DNA of 64,000 nucleotides from contig JAJQCF010000023.1 of NCBI GenBank assembly GCA_021202845.1, positions 1 through 64,000 of the forward strand. The letters run 5' to 3'. Positions 44,531 through 53,306 of the stretch are shown in pieces. Each line of letters begins with the position of its first letter. Position 1 is the first letter of the stretch. This stretch comes from Oscillospiraceae bacterium. Its GTDB lineage: Bacteria > Bacillota > Clostridia > Oscillospirales > Oscillospiraceae. Below the pieces are notes generated by a model that was given only the letters and a program-made list of their open reading frames with translations, had not been told where the DNA came from and did no database searches. The translations under genes and the position numbers were made by a program.

Positions 44531-45268
44531 ATGCGCATTTTTGATTTCGCGTTTTGCCACGAATACAAGAAAAAAATACAGAGCCTTGCGCGTATGTCGC
44601 CGGAGAAGTGGAGCTTTGAGGGCAACGACAACGCCATTTTGCAAAATTACATCGAGTACACATTCCTCAAGCTGCTCTCGGAGGACAACATTATCCAGAC
44701 CGAGACATACGCGCTTTTCAACACGGGGCTTTACACTGTGTACTATGAGCCGATATTCGCCTACTTCATCCGCAACGCGGACTCCCACCGCCAGCGCTGG
44801 TATCTGGACGGTTTTTACACCGCCTACCAGCTCGGTATGTTGGGCATTGTGGAGCTGCCGCGGCGCGCGAACTACTTCCAGTCGCCCGCCGACTTGGTTT
44901 TTGACACCAACTGCGACATTGTGCCGCAGTACCAGCACATATTCGGAGACCCGGAAAACTACTGCCGCATACCGGAAACCGTGCGCGACAGCCCCAACAA
45001 GACGCTGCTGTTCGACGGCGCCATAAAGCGCGCCAAGCACATGATTGACGCCAACTACCGCACCGCCGTTCCGCAGTATTACCGCGGCCACATACAGCTG
45101 CTTATCCCGCTCTGCCTTGTCAACGAGAGCGTTCCGGACTTGGCGCTGGCAGTGAGCAAGAACGAGGCGGGCAACCAATACTTAGGCCACACCTGCCTCA
45201 CGCTTGATATGGCGTATAAAAACGCGCGCTTAATTGCCCGTTCTGACAACAGTTGGCTCCAGCCCTGA
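44531..45268 (+). CDS. DUF3825 domain protein
   Basis: About 245 residues that match a DUF3825 domain along nearly the whole length: EKWSFEGNDNAILQNYIEYTF, ALFNTGLYTVYYEPIFAYF, LPRRANYFQSPADLVFDTN and a C-terminal stretch of VPQYYRGHIQLLIPLCL plus DLALAVSK. Such domains often sit at the ends of RNA-related or stress proteins; here it stands alone. Molecular function is not known. A TTG at 44525 is an alternative start, since AGAGG is 6 nt from it and 12 nt from the ATG. Confidence 0.75.
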   Translation: MRIFDFAFCHEYKKKIQSLARMSPEKWSFEGNDNAILQNYIEYTFLKLLSEDNIIQTETYALFNTGLYTVYYEPIFAYFIRNADSHRQRWYLDGFYTAYQLGMLGIVELPRRANYFQSPADLVFDTNCDIVPQYQHIFGDPENYCRIPETVRDSPNKTLLFDGAIKRAKHMIDANYRTAVPQYYRGHIQLLIPLCLVNESVPDLALAVSKNEAGNQYLGHTCLTLDMAYKNARLIARSDNSWLQP

Positions 45269-45270
45269 GC

Positions 45271-45299
45271 TTGACTTTTCGACACGTTTTGCGTATAAT
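45271..45299 (+). promoter_or_regulatory. Strong promoter with no gene downstream
   Basis: TTGACT at 45271-45276, 17-nt spacer, TATAAT at 45294-45299. It begins 3 nt after the DUF3825 stop and points into a gap that ends with the 3' end of glmM on the other strand. Confidence 0.7.
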
Positions 45300-45305
45300 A
45301 AAACC

Positions 45306-45441
45306 GCAGTGATATGCTGACAAAAGCCTTTGGATAACTTTATTTTCGCAGACTTACCCCTCGAATCTAAAACTATCTCCCGCGCACATTACTTGCAATA
45401 AAGGGAACGCACCGCTTGGCGCGCTCCCTTTACTTGTTGTT
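45306..45441 (+). ncRNA. Candidate small RNA between DUF3825 and glmM
   Basis: A near-consensus promoter starts transcription at about 45306. About 95 nt later comes a terminator-like hairpin, AAAGGGA (45400-45406) with TCCCTTT (45425-45431) and an inner 3-bp stem, then a moderately T-rich tail (ACTTGTTGTTTT). There is no credible ORF inside; the longest is MLTKAFG without a Shine-Dalgarno sequence. It would end within about 20 bases of the glmM 3' end on the other strand, so read-through would be antisense to glmM. Confidence 0.45.
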
Positions 45442-45457
45442 TTATATTGTTTATTTC

Positions 45458-46819
45458 TTATGCCTTAACCGTGCCCTCGCGCAGATAGCCCTTGGACTTT
45501 ATGACGTCTATAACCGTGTCGGCCTCGCGCTGGCATATGTCGTCCGTCTCGGCCTCAACCATTACGCGGATTTTCGGCTCCGTGCCGCTGGCGCGCAGGA
45601 GTATACGCCCGTCGCCGCCGAGCCGCGCGGAGACTGCGTCCGCCGCCGCCAGCACGTCGGGGTCGGAGAGCACCGCCGCCTTGTCGTGAACCAGCGCGTT
45701 TTTCAGTACCTGCGGGTATATCGTCACGTCGCGCACAAGCTCGGACACTGTCTTTTTCGAGTCAATCATGACCTGCATAACCTTTATCGCGGTCAAAAGC
45801 CCGTCGCCGGTGTTGGCGTACTTGGAGAAAATTATGTGACCCGACTGTTCGCCGCCTATGTAGTGCCCTTCGCGGCGCATACATTCGTATATATATTTGT
45901 CGCCGACGTCGGTTTTTTCGTAGCCCACGCCGATGGCGTCCAGCGCCTTGTAAAGTCCGAGGTTGGACATGACGCTTGTGACGACCTTTGTGCCGTTCAG
46001 CGTGCCGCGCTCGGACATATAGCGAGCCATCATGTAGAGAATGAGGTCGCCGTCAATGACGCGGCCGGTCTCGTCCACGGCGAAGCAGCGGTCGCCGTCG
46101 CCGTCAAAAGCAAAGCCCACGTCAAGGTGGTTTTCCAGAACAAATTTTTGCAGACCCTCGATGTGCGTGGAGCCGCAGCCGTCGTTGATGTTCATGCCGT
46201 CGGGGGAGGCGTTTATGACGTAGGTGGTTGCGCCCAGCGCGTCGAACACGCTGCGGGCTATGGACCAAGTGCTGCCGTTGGCGCAGTCCAGCCCCACGCG
46301 GAAGCCGCGGTAGGAGTTTTTGGCAAGACTGATGAGGTAGCCGATGTAGCGGTTGCGCCCCGCGTAATAGTCCACGGTGCGCCCCATAGCGTCGCGCACG
46401 GCAAAGGGCAGCTCGGGCGTCTCGCCGTCCAAGTAGCTCTCTATTTTCTCCAGCACGGAGTCCTCCATTTTTTCGCCCGCGGAGTTGAGCAGCTTTATGC
46501 CGTTGTCAAAATACGGGTTGTGGCTGGCGGAAATCATTATGCCGCAGTCGAACTTGTCGCTGAGCGTGACGTAGCTGACGCTGGGGGTGGTGGTGACGTG
46601 CAGCAGGCAGGCGTCCGCGCCGGAGGCGGTGATGCCGGCGCTGAGCGCGGATTCAAACATATAGCTGCTGCGGCGGGTATCCTTGCCGATGACGATGCTG
46701 CACTGGTGGTCTTGACCGAAGTAGCGGCCGAGGAAACGGCCTATCTTATAAGCGTGCTCCACGGTGAGCACCACATTAGCCTCCCCGCGGAACCCGTCTG
46801 TACCAAAATATTTTGGCAT
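45458..46819 (-). CDS. glmM: Phosphoglucosamine mutase
   Basis: A 453-residue alpha-D-phosphohexomutase. Motifs: MPKYFGTDGFRG at the start, active-site Ser99 in ISASHNPYFDNG, metal loop DGDGDR, sugar loop GGEQSGH and phosphate loop RASGTEPKIRVM. It converts glucosamine-6-phosphate to glucosamine-1-phosphate for UDP-GlcNAc and peptidoglycan. The start at 46819 has CGGAGG about 9 nt upstream; the frame extends further but into the promoter. Monocistronic. Confidence 0.96.
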   Translation of the reverse strand: MPKYFGTDGFRGEANVVLTVEHAYKIGRFLGRYFGQDHQCSIVIGKDTRRSSYMFESALSAGITASGADACLLHVTTTPSVSYVTLSDKFDCGIMISASHNPYFDNGIKLLNSAGEKMEDSVLEKIESYLDGETPELPFAVRDAMGRTVDYYAGRNRYIGYLISLAKNSYRGFRVGLDCANGSTWSIARSVFDALGATTYVINASPDGMNINDGCGSTHIEGLQKFVLENHLDVGFAFDGDGDRCFAVDETGRVIDGDLILYMMARYMSERGTLNGTKVVTSVMSNLGLYKALDAIGVGYEKTDVGDKYIYECMRREGHYIGGEQSGHIIFSKYANTGDGLLTAIKVMQVMIDSKKTVSELVRDVTIYPQVLKNALVHDKAAVLSDPDVLAAADAVSARLGGDGRILLRASGTEPKIRVMVEAETDDICQREADTVIDVIKSKGYLREGTVKA

Positions 46820-46862
46820 TGAAAAATACCTCCGAAAAATGTTGGATTCTACTTTTGCGGTT

Positions 46863-46891
46863 ATTTTAGCACAGCATATCTTACTTGTAAA
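46863..46891 (-). promoter_or_regulatory. glmM promoter
   Basis: On the minus strand: TTTACA (46891-46886), 17-nt spacer, TAAAAT (46868-46863), about 45 nt before the glmM ATG. Confidence 0.7.
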
Positions 46892-46955
46892 GCGGCATTT
46901 TTGCTGACAAAAACGCACGTATTCTGCTGCTATGTAAAAAATTTTATGGATATTA

Positions 46956-46984
46956 TTGCAAAGCCCAGACAAACGTTGTATAAT
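46956..46984 (+). promoter_or_regulatory. Promoter of the Crp/Fnr regulator
   Basis: TTGCAA at 46956-46961, 17-nt spacer, TATAAT at 46979-46984. The leader to the gene is about 155 nt. Confidence 0.65.
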
Positions 46985-47142
46985 TGCCGCAGAAAATATA
47001 TTACACTTTGTGAAAGTTTTGCCGCATCGCGGCGAAAAAAGTTAGCACATGATAATGAAAAGTTGCTCTCTCCATATTATAATAAGATTGAAATTATGCC
47101 TGCCTACGGCGCTTCTTACAGCACGGCAGAGGAGTTGTTTTA

Positions 47143-47832
47143 ATGGGTATTGCGGGGGCTGACAGAAAAGTCCTGCCGACGGCGGAGGAGATGACTGAGC
47201 TCTTCGCGGGCTTGGATGAGAGGATAATCAATACCCTTCTCAGCGCTGCGAGCCTGCGCCGCATGAAAAAGGGAGAGACGTTCATTCGGCAGGGTGAGCT
47301 GCCGGAGCGTTTCTGCGCGCTGCTGGACGGCGTAATGCGCGGAGTGGTGTTTGACCGTTCGGGGCGAGATATAACAAACTGCCTCATCTGCCGCCGCGGG
47401 GACTTTGTATTGGGTGCAAACGACCCCATGCAGCCGTCACTCATGTCCATTGAGGCGCTGACGGACGTGCAGCTTTTGGAGCTGCCGCTGCGCCTTATGA
47501 CGGAGATGATTGGAAGTGAGCCGCAGATGGCTGCCTACCGCGCCCGCGCGATGGAAGCGGCAATGGTGCGGGAGTGGAACATAAAAATGATGCTCTATTC
47601 CAACAGCGCAATGGAGCGCTACCAGTGGTTTTTGGAAAACTATCCCGGATTGATAGACACTATCAGCAACAAGTACATTGCCTCCTTCCTCGGCATATCC
47701 CCTGTGACGCTAAGCCGTATGCGCAGCAAGCTCAGGGACGACAAAAGCTGCGGGGGGGGGTCATTTTTGGTGACTCCGACGATATGCCAAATTGCGATAT
47801 ATCCTGATGCGGGCAACGAGCCGGAAGAATAG
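47143..47832 (+). CDS. Crp/Fnr-family transcriptional regulator with a G9 tract near its 3' end
   Basis: A 229-residue regulator. Residues about 20-125 form the cyclic-nucleotide-binding-like beta roll (MKKGETFIRQGELPERFCAL). The C-terminal winged helix has DTISNKYIASFLGISPVTLSR. There is no Fe-S cysteine set, so it is not a classical FNR. The segment coding SCGGG contains nine consecutive G (47752-47760), just after the HTH. Length changes in that tract would swap the last about 25 residues, so the tail could vary between cells. It is divergent from glmM. Start ATG at 47143 with a GGAG sequence upstream. Confidence 0.85.
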   Translation: MGIAGADRKVLPTAEEMTELFAGLDERIINTLLSAASLRRMKKGETFIRQGELPERFCALLDGVMRGVVFDRSGRDITNCLICRRGDFVLGANDPMQPSLMSIEALTDVQLLELPLRLMTEMIGSEPQMAAYRARAMEAAMVREWNIKMMLYSNSAMERYQWFLENYPGLIDTISNKYIASFLGISPVTLSRMRSKLRDDKSCGGGSFLVTPTICQIAIYPDAGNEPEE

Positions 47833-48019
47833 TAGTTTATGTATATGATAGTTCACACTTGATTATGTTGGGTTTCCATGTTATTATAATTATATAAAAT
47901 TTCAAAGCCGCGTTGTATGTTATTGGATATGGCATACCTTGCGCGGCGGATTTATGCAGAATTTATGCATAAAACTACGGTGAAACAACAAAATACAAAA
48001 CTTTAAGGAGGCATTTCGA

Positions 48020-48940
48020 GTGCCGGACACTACACTCGTCATTATGGCTGCCGGTATCGGCTCACGCTTCGGCGCGGGCATAAAGCAGCTTGAGAAATTC
48101 GGAGCCAACGGAGAGCTTATTATAGACTTTTCCATTTACGACGCGCTTGCCGCGGGCTTCAACAAAATTGTTTTCATCATTCGCCGCTCTATTGAGCGGG
48201 AGTTCAAGGAAACCATAGGCGACCGCATTGCCGCCGTCGCGCCCGTGGAGTACGTCTATCAAGAGCTTGACGACCTCCCCGCGCCGTACTCCGCGCCCGC
48301 CGACCGTGCCAAGCCTTGGGGCACGGGTCAGGCCATTTTGGTCTGCCGCGACGTGGTCAAGGAGCCTTTCGCCGTCATCAACGCCGACGACTTCTATGGC
48401 CGCGAGGCGTTCATCAAGGCGCACGACTTTCTCACCGGCAGCCGCGTTGCGCCGGAGGATAAGTTAGACGTCTGCATGGTCAGCTTCATTCTCGGCAACA
48501 CGCTTTCCCGCCACGGCGGCGTCACGCGCGGCGTGTGTTCGCTGGACGCGGAGGGCAAGCTGACCGGTGTCACGGAGACCTACGAGATAATCGACCGCGG
48601 CTCCGACGCCTACTCCGCGCCGCCCAAGGGCAGCGGCGAGGCACTGGACAAGTCCCTGCCCGTCAGCATGAACTTCTGGTGCTTCCGCCCCGAGGTTTTC
48701 GACGCGCTGGACGCCGAGTTCAAGGGCTATCTGGAGGAATACCTCAACGTCGGCTCGCAGGAGTTCATTTTGCCGAACTTCGTCGATAAGCTGCTCAAGC
48801 GCGGCGAGGCGGAGGTGACGGTTCTCTCCTCCGCGGACACATGGTTCGGCGTTACATATCAGGACGACGTACCCTTCGTGCGCGAGTCCATCCGCGCGCT
48901 GATTGACGAGGGCAAATATCCCGTAAAGCTGTACGGCTGA
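48020..48940 (+). CDS. Nucleotidyltransferase family protein (paralogue of the gene at 5457)
   Basis: A 306-residue NTP-transferase: LVIMAAGIGSRFG (nucleotide loop), IDFSIYDALAAGF, AKPWGTGQA and VINADDFYG (metal site). It shares these motifs in order with the protein at 5457-6338. Start is GTG with AAGGAGG about 9 nt upstream. It lies right before the priming sugar transferase of a surface-polysaccharide cluster, so it may make an activated sugar or polyol donor. The substrate is not readable. Confidence 0.85.
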   Translation: MPDTTLVIMAAGIGSRFGAGIKQLEKFGANGELIIDFSIYDALAAGFNKIVFIIRRSIEREFKETIGDRIAAVAPVEYVYQELDDLPAPYSAPADRAKPWGTGQAILVCRDVVKEPFAVINADDFYGREAFIKAHDFLTGSRVAPEDKLDVCMVSFILGNTLSRHGGVTRGVCSLDAEGKLTGVTETYEIIDRGSDAYSAPPKGSGEALDKSLPVSMNFWCFRPEVFDALDAEFKGYLEEYLNVGSQEFILPNFVDKLLKRGEAEVTVLSSADTWFGVTYQDDVPFVRESIRALIDEGKYPVKLYG

Positions 48941-48998
48941 CTAAGCTCAAAATAACGGCGGCATGTGTCAGGCTGCCGAAAAGGGGGAGGGGGAGCGC

Positions 48999-50450
48999 GT
49001 GTACCGAAGCCGCGGCAAGGGTGTATTCAAGCACTTTGACTTCATTATAATAGACGCTGCGTGCATGCAGCTTGCGTTCGCGCTTGTCTGGCTCGTTCTC
49101 TCGGTGCTGGGCAGCCGCTTTGTTGCAAGCTCTTACCTCAGCACGGCGTTTCTGCTGTTGGTGTTCCAGCTTGTTGTTGCGCTGCTGTTCAGTTCTTTCA
49201 AGAATGTGCTCAAGCGCGGGTATTATAAAGAATTTATCTCTGTGGTACAGGAGTGCATACTGGTGGCGCTGTGCTACATGGCGTACACGTCATTCGCCAA
49301 GACTGCGGAGGGCTACTCGCGCGTAGCGTTCTTTACTACCCTGCTCATCTATCTGGCGCTCACATACGGCGGGCGGCTCATTTGGAAGCAGCATCTCCAG
49401 CGACACATTGACAACACTGACAACCAGCGTCTTCTCGTCATAGCTACGGAGGATATGCTTGAGCGCATGGCGGAGGAGCTTATTTACACGAAAAACCGTA
49501 TGTTCCGCATAGTCGGCATAGCAGTGCTGGATAGTGACCTGCGCGGCCGTCAGTACGACGGCATACCCGTTGTGGCCTGCTCGACGGATGTGCTTGCCTA
49601 TCTGCACAACGGCAACGCGGACGAGGTGCTGATAAACGTCTCTCCCTCCGCTGTCTATCCCTCGGAGTTAGTGCAGAAGATTGCGGAAATGGGCTTCGTG
49701 GTGCATGAGCGCATCGGCCTTGTGCGCGACATAGGCGGCAACGGACACAGTGTGGAAAAAATGGGTTCCTACTTCGTCGTGACGACCAGCATCCGCAACG
49801 CCAACCCTGTCGGTATATTCTTCAAGCGTGTTTTAGACATCATCGGCGGACTCGCGGGATGTGTTGTGACGGCGCTGCTTTATATAGTCATCAAGCCCAT
49901 AATGATGCGCGAGTCGCCGGGGCCGGTGTTCTTCACGCAGGAGCGCGTGGGGCGCAACGGCAGAAAATTCAAAATGTACAAATTCCGCACCATGTATCTC
50001 GACGCGGAGGAACGCAAGGCGGAGCTCATGGCGGCCAACCGCGTGGAGGGCGGCATGATGTTCAAGCTGGACTTTGACCCGCGCATAATCGGCAACAAAA
50101 TGGTTGACGGCAAGCCGCAGGAGGGCTTTTTCGCCAAGCTGCGCAAGTACTCGCTGGATGAAGTCCCGCAGGTCGCGGTCAACGTGCTGCGCGGGGACAT
50201 GAGCCTTGTGGGCACGCGCCCGCCCACGCTGGATGAGTGGGCAAAGTATGACCTCCACCACCACGCGCGCCTTGCGGCCAAGCCCGGCGTGACGGGACTG
50301 TGGCAGGTCAGCGGCCGCAGCGAGATAACCGACTTTGAAGAGGTCGTTCGGCTGGATACCCAGTACATACGCGAATGGACATTCGGCCTTGACATAAAGA
50401 TACTGCTGAAGACCGTTCTGGTCGTCATTACGCGAAAGGGAGCAATGTGA
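48999..50450 (+). CDS. Polyprenyl-phosphate sugar-1-phosphate transferase (priming glycosyltransferase)
   Basis: A 483-residue membrane enzyme with four N-terminal helices, a CoA-binding-like middle domain, a fifth helix (GIFFKRVLDIIGGLAGCVVT) and a C-terminal bacterial sugar transferase domain with GPVFFTQERVGRNGRKF, KFRTM, SLDEVPQ, GDMSLVGTRPP and GVTGLWQVSGR. It starts polysaccharide repeat units by loading a sugar phosphate on undecaprenyl phosphate. GTG at 48999 is chosen for the GGGGGAGGGGGA upstream; the ATG at 48963 has none. The stop overlaps the VanZ gene start. Confidence 0.9.
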   Translation: MYRSRGKGVFKHFDFIIIDAACMQLAFALVWLVLSVLGSRFVASSYLSTAFLLLVFQLVVALLFSSFKNVLKRGYYKEFISVVQECILVALCYMAYTSFAKTAEGYSRVAFFTTLLIYLALTYGGRLIWKQHLQRHIDNTDNQRLLVIATEDMLERMAEELIYTKNRMFRIVGIAVLDSDLRGRQYDGIPVVACSTDVLAYLHNGNADEVLINVSPSAVYPSELVQKIAEMGFVVHERIGLVRDIGGNGHSVEKMGSYFVVTTSIRNANPVGIFFKRVLDIIGGLAGCVVTALLYIVIKPIMMRESPGPVFFTQERVGRNGRKFKMYKFRTMYLDAEERKAELMAANRVEGGMMFKLDFDPRIIGNKMVDGKPQEGFFAKLRKYSLDEVPQVAVNVLRGDMSLVGTRPPTLDEWAKYDLHHHARLAAKPGVTGLWQVSGRSEITDFEEVVRLDTQYIREWTFGLDIKILLKTVLVVITRKGAM

Positions 50451-50914
50451 AGCGCTCAAATCAAAAAATTTTCATATTAGCCGCGCTGGTCGTTCTCTGG
50501 ACGGGCTTCATCTGGTGGAACTCCACCCGCGACTCCTCGCAGTCGGGAGCCGAAAGTCTTTGGGTGCTGGCGCAGCTTCAGGCCGTTTTGGGCGCGCTGG
50601 GTCTGGACGACATTTTGACGAACAACATTGTGCGCAAGGCGGCGCACTTCTGCGAGTTTGCGCTGCTGGGCGCGGGCTGGTCACTGCTATTCGGGCGCGG
50701 CAGGCGCCGCTGGGCGCTGGCGGGCTGGACGCTGGCCGCTGCTGCCGCTTGCATGGCGACCGCTGTGTGCGACGAGACTATCCAGCTCTTCTCCGACGGC
50801 CGCGGCAGTCGGGTCAGCGACGTTTGGATTGACGTCGCGGGCGCGGTACTCGGAGCCGCTGCCGTCTCCGCTGTACGCTGTATACTCCGCGCCGTGAGCC
50901 AAAAACACACATAA
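50447..50914 (+). CDS. VanZ-family membrane protein
   Basis: A 155-residue protein with four hydrophobic segments. It has the VanZ pattern NIVRKAAHFCEFALLG then DETIQLFSDGRGSRVSDVWI and DVAGAVLG. The GTG start overlaps the stop of the sugar transferase (ATGTGA), so it is coupled to it. VanZ relatives affect glycopeptide susceptibility in some bacteria, by mechanisms that vary; here a cell-surface role is inferred from the neighbours. Confidence 0.88.
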   Translation: MKRSNQKIFILAALVVLWTGFIWWNSTRDSSQSGAESLWVLAQLQAVLGALGLDDILTNNIVRKAAHFCEFALLGAGWSLLFGRGRRRWALAGWTLAAAAACMATAVCDETIQLFSDGRGSRVSDVWIDVAGAVLGAAAVSAVRCILRAVSQKHT

Positions 50915-50949
50915 TTCCTGCCCAAAGCCGATTTTCTCCAAAAAAGCTA

Positions 50950-50978
50950 TTGCAGACTTACGAAAAATATGATATAGT
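50950..50978 (+). promoter_or_regulatory. Promoter of the Wzz-kinase-phosphatase operon
   Basis: TTGCAG at 50950-50955, 17-nt spacer, TATAGT at 50973-50978, about 85 nt before the first gene. Confidence 0.6.
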
Positions 50979-51063
50979 AAAGCGATAAAGCAAGCTGCAA
51001 AAGATTTGCGGGTCTTTCAGGCCTGCATTTTACCAAAAATACAACCTTCTTTGGGAGACTGCA

Positions 51064-51852
51064 ATGGAACAGAACCTAAATCAGGAAACCGGCGAAATAG
51101 AAATTGATTTGCTGGAGCTGCTCAAGGCTCTCTGGCGGCACGCTTGGATTATCATCCTTGCCATTGTCGTTGGCGGCGGCGGCGCGTTCAGCGCAGCGTA
51201 TTTCGGCATCACGCCCACCTATGAGGCCAGTGCTATGCTATACGTCAACAACAGTATGTCCAGCAGCATAAGCTCAACTATTTCCAGCATCAGCAGCGGT
51301 GACCTCACCGCTTCCAAGTCCTTGGTGGATACTTACATCGTCATTCTCGGCACGCGCAACGTGCTTGAGGACGTTATTGAGGTGTCCGGCGTTGATTACA
51401 CCTACGAAGAGCTCAGCAAGATGATAGAGGCCGAGGCCGTGAACTCTACGGAAATTTTTGAGGTCACGGTTACCAGTACCGACCCTGAGGAGGCCACGCT
51501 GCTCGCCAACACCATCGCCACCGTTCTGCCGGACAAGATTGACGACATCGTCAACGGCAGTTCTGCCAAAATAGTCGATTGGGCTGTTATTCCTGCGGAA
51601 AAGGCCGCGCCCAGCATCACGCGCTACACAGCAGTCGGTATGCTTGTTGGTCTTGTGCTCAGCTGTGCTGTTATATGCGTAATGTCCATTATGGATGATA
51701 CCATACGCACAGAGGACTACCTCTCCACCCAGTACAAGACAATCCCCGTGCTGGCCGTAATTCCCGACCTCGCGTCAACGGGTCGGCGCGGCTCGCGCTA
51801 TGGTTACTACTACCGCGACAGCCGCACACCCGCGGCGAAAGGGGGAAAGTAA
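51064..51852 (+). CDS. Wzz-family chain-length determinant / kinase activator (CapA/YveK-like)
   Basis: A 262-residue membrane protein with two helices (about 28-50 and 187-210) flanking an extracellular helical domain. It begins EIDLLELLKALWRHAWIIIL, and IPAEKAAPSI precedes the second helix, both Wzz features. The cytoplasmic C-terminus is Tyr/Arg-rich. In Firmicutes this protein activates the BY-kinase encoded next and sets polymer length. GGGAG upstream of the ATG. The kinase gene follows after 3 nt. Confidence 0.9.
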   Translation: MEQNLNQETGEIEIDLLELLKALWRHAWIIILAIVVGGGGAFSAAYFGITPTYEASAMLYVNNSMSSSISSTISSISSGDLTASKSLVDTYIVILGTRNVLEDVIEVSGVDYTYEELSKMIEAEAVNSTEIFEVTVTSTDPEEATLLANTIATVLPDKIDDIVNGSSAKIVDWAVIPAEKAAPSITRYTAVGMLVGLVLSCAVICVMSIMDDTIRTEDYLSTQYKTIPVLAVIPDLASTGRRGSRYGYYYRDSRTPAAKGGK

Positions 51853-51855
51853 GCT

Positions 51856-52599
51856 ATGCCGGAAGTGAACACGCAGAACCGCGCCGAAATAGTCGGCGAA
51901 AATCTGAGCTTCGCCGCGTCGGAGGCTTACAAGCTCCTGCGCACGAACCTCATGTTCAGCCTGCCGGACGAGGGCGGCTGCCGCATAATCGGCATTACCA
52001 GCGCCGTCCCCGCGGAGGGCAAGTCCACCACCACACTCAACCTTGCTTACGTGCTGGCGCAGGCCGGCAAGTCCGTGCTCGTCATCGAGGCGGATATGCG
52101 CCTGCCCACTTACTCCACCACCCTCTCGCTGCAAGCTGCACCCGGCCTGTCCAACGTGCTCGCAGGACTAAGCAAATACCACGAGGCCATACAGCCCAGC
52201 GGGTTGCTGGATAACCTCTTTGTCGTCGTTGCGGGCGACATTCCCCCCAACCCCTCGGAGCTGCTCGGCTCGTCCCGCTTCGGTGACGCGCTGGCCGCCT
52301 ACGCCGCCAAGGTCGATTTTATAATAGTAGACCTCCCGCCCGTGCTCAGCGTTTCCGACGCAGCGACGATAGCCCCGCTCGTTCAGGGCTTCCTTGTGAT
52401 AACCCGCCAGAACTACGACACCAAGCGCAATCTGCGCGAGGCGCTTCGTCAGCTCGGCCTTGCCAATTCCAAAATACTCGGCTTTATCGTCACCCGCGCG
52501 GGCGGCGGCGGAGGCGGCCACAAGTATTACAAGAAGGGCTATGGCTACGGTTACGGCGAGCAGCCCAAGTCCAAAAAGGACAGCAAGGGCAAAAAATGA
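51856..52599 (+). CDS. Tyrosine-protein kinase (BY-kinase, CpsD/CapB-like)
   Basis: A 247-residue P-loop kinase with Walker A SAVPAEGKSTTTLNLA, Walker A' VLVIEADMR and Walker B FIIVDLPP. The C-terminus has a Tyr cluster (YYKKGYGYGYG) for autophosphorylation, inside a Gly/Lys tail. It regulates polysaccharide assembly together with the adjacent Wzz and phosphatase. Its last bases overlap the phosphatase ATG. Confidence 0.93.
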   Translation: MPEVNTQNRAEIVGENLSFAASEAYKLLRTNLMFSLPDEGGCRIIGITSAVPAEGKSTTTLNLAYVLAQAGKSVLVIEADMRLPTYSTTLSLQAAPGLSNVLAGLSKYHEAIQPSGLLDNLFVVVAGDIPPNPSELLGSSRFGDALAAYAAKVDFIIVDLPPVLSVSDAATIAPLVQGFLVITRQNYDTKRNLREALRQLGLANSKILGFIVTRAGGGGGGHKYYKKGYGYGYGEQPKSKKDSKGKK

Positions 52600-53306
52600 T
52601 TGATTTCCACTCCCACATCCTCCCAAAAATGGACGACGGCAGCCGCAGCGTGGAGGAGAGCTTGGAGCTTCTGCGCGAGTCCGCGCGTCAGGGCGTGGAC
52701 ACCATTGCCGCCACCTCCCACTTCTACGCCTCGCAGGAGCCGCCGGAGCGCTTTTTAGCCCGCCGCGCCGAGGCTTGGGAGACGCTCAAGCCCCACCTGA
52801 CGGACGAGATGCCCCGTGTTCTGCTGGGCGCGGAGGTTCACTTCTTCGAGGGCATCGCCCACGCGGAGCTTGTTCCGCAGCTCAGACTGCAGGGCACGGA
52901 GCTCTTGCTGTTGGAAATGCCGTTCCATCCTTGGACCGACCGTATCGTCTCCGAGGTCGTGGAGCTGGCCGCGCGCCCGGGCGTCACCGTTGTGCTTGCG
53001 CACAATGAGCGCTATCTGCAATATCTCCGCTTCCGTTCCCGCCGGTACATGACGACACTTCGCAATTCCGGCGTGCTCATACAGTCCAACGGCGAATTTT
53101 TTCTCGAAAAACCCACCCGCTCCAAGGCGGTGAAAATGCTCCGCGATGGCAAGATAGATTTGCTCGGCTCGGACTGCCATTCCACCGACCGCCGCCCGCC
53201 CACTTTAGGGCCGGCCTCGGAGCAGATACGTGCCGCGCTGGGCGACTCTCCGCTGGAGACCATCGACCGCCGTGCCCGCGCACTTATTGGGGAGGCAGAC
53301 CGATGA
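52596..53306 (+). CDS. PHP-family tyrosine-protein phosphatase (CpsB/CapC/YwqE-like)
   Basis: A 236-residue PHP-fold enzyme. Metal ligands: DFHSHILPKMDDG (His5, His7), TSHF, LLGAEVHFF, LAHNER and GSDCHST. It would dephosphorylate the BY-kinase. It overlaps both neighbours by four bases, so kinase, phosphatase and the next gene are coupled. Confidence 0.92.
   Translation: MIDFHSHILPKMDDGSRSVEESLELLRESARQGVDTIAATSHFYASQEPPERFLARRAEAWETLKPHLTDEMPRVLLGAEVHFFEGIAHAELVPQLRLQGTELLLLEMPFHPWTDRIVSEVVELAARPGVTVVLAHNERYLQYLRFRSRRYMTTLRNSGVLIQSNGEFFLEKPTRSKAVKMLRDGKIDLLGSDCHSTDRRPPTLGPASEQIRAALGDSPLETIDRRARALIGEADR

Larger units (their letters stand above)
46820..47142. other. Divergent intergenic region between glmM and the Crp/Fnr gene
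   Basis: This 323-base gap has two opposed promoters (listed). A small GCCGC/GCGGC hairpin followed by GAAAAAA lies at 47021-47037. A 15-codon frame, MPAYGASYSTAEELF, lies at 47096-47143, with its TAA overlapping the Crp ATG. No other gene is seen. Confidence 0.6.
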
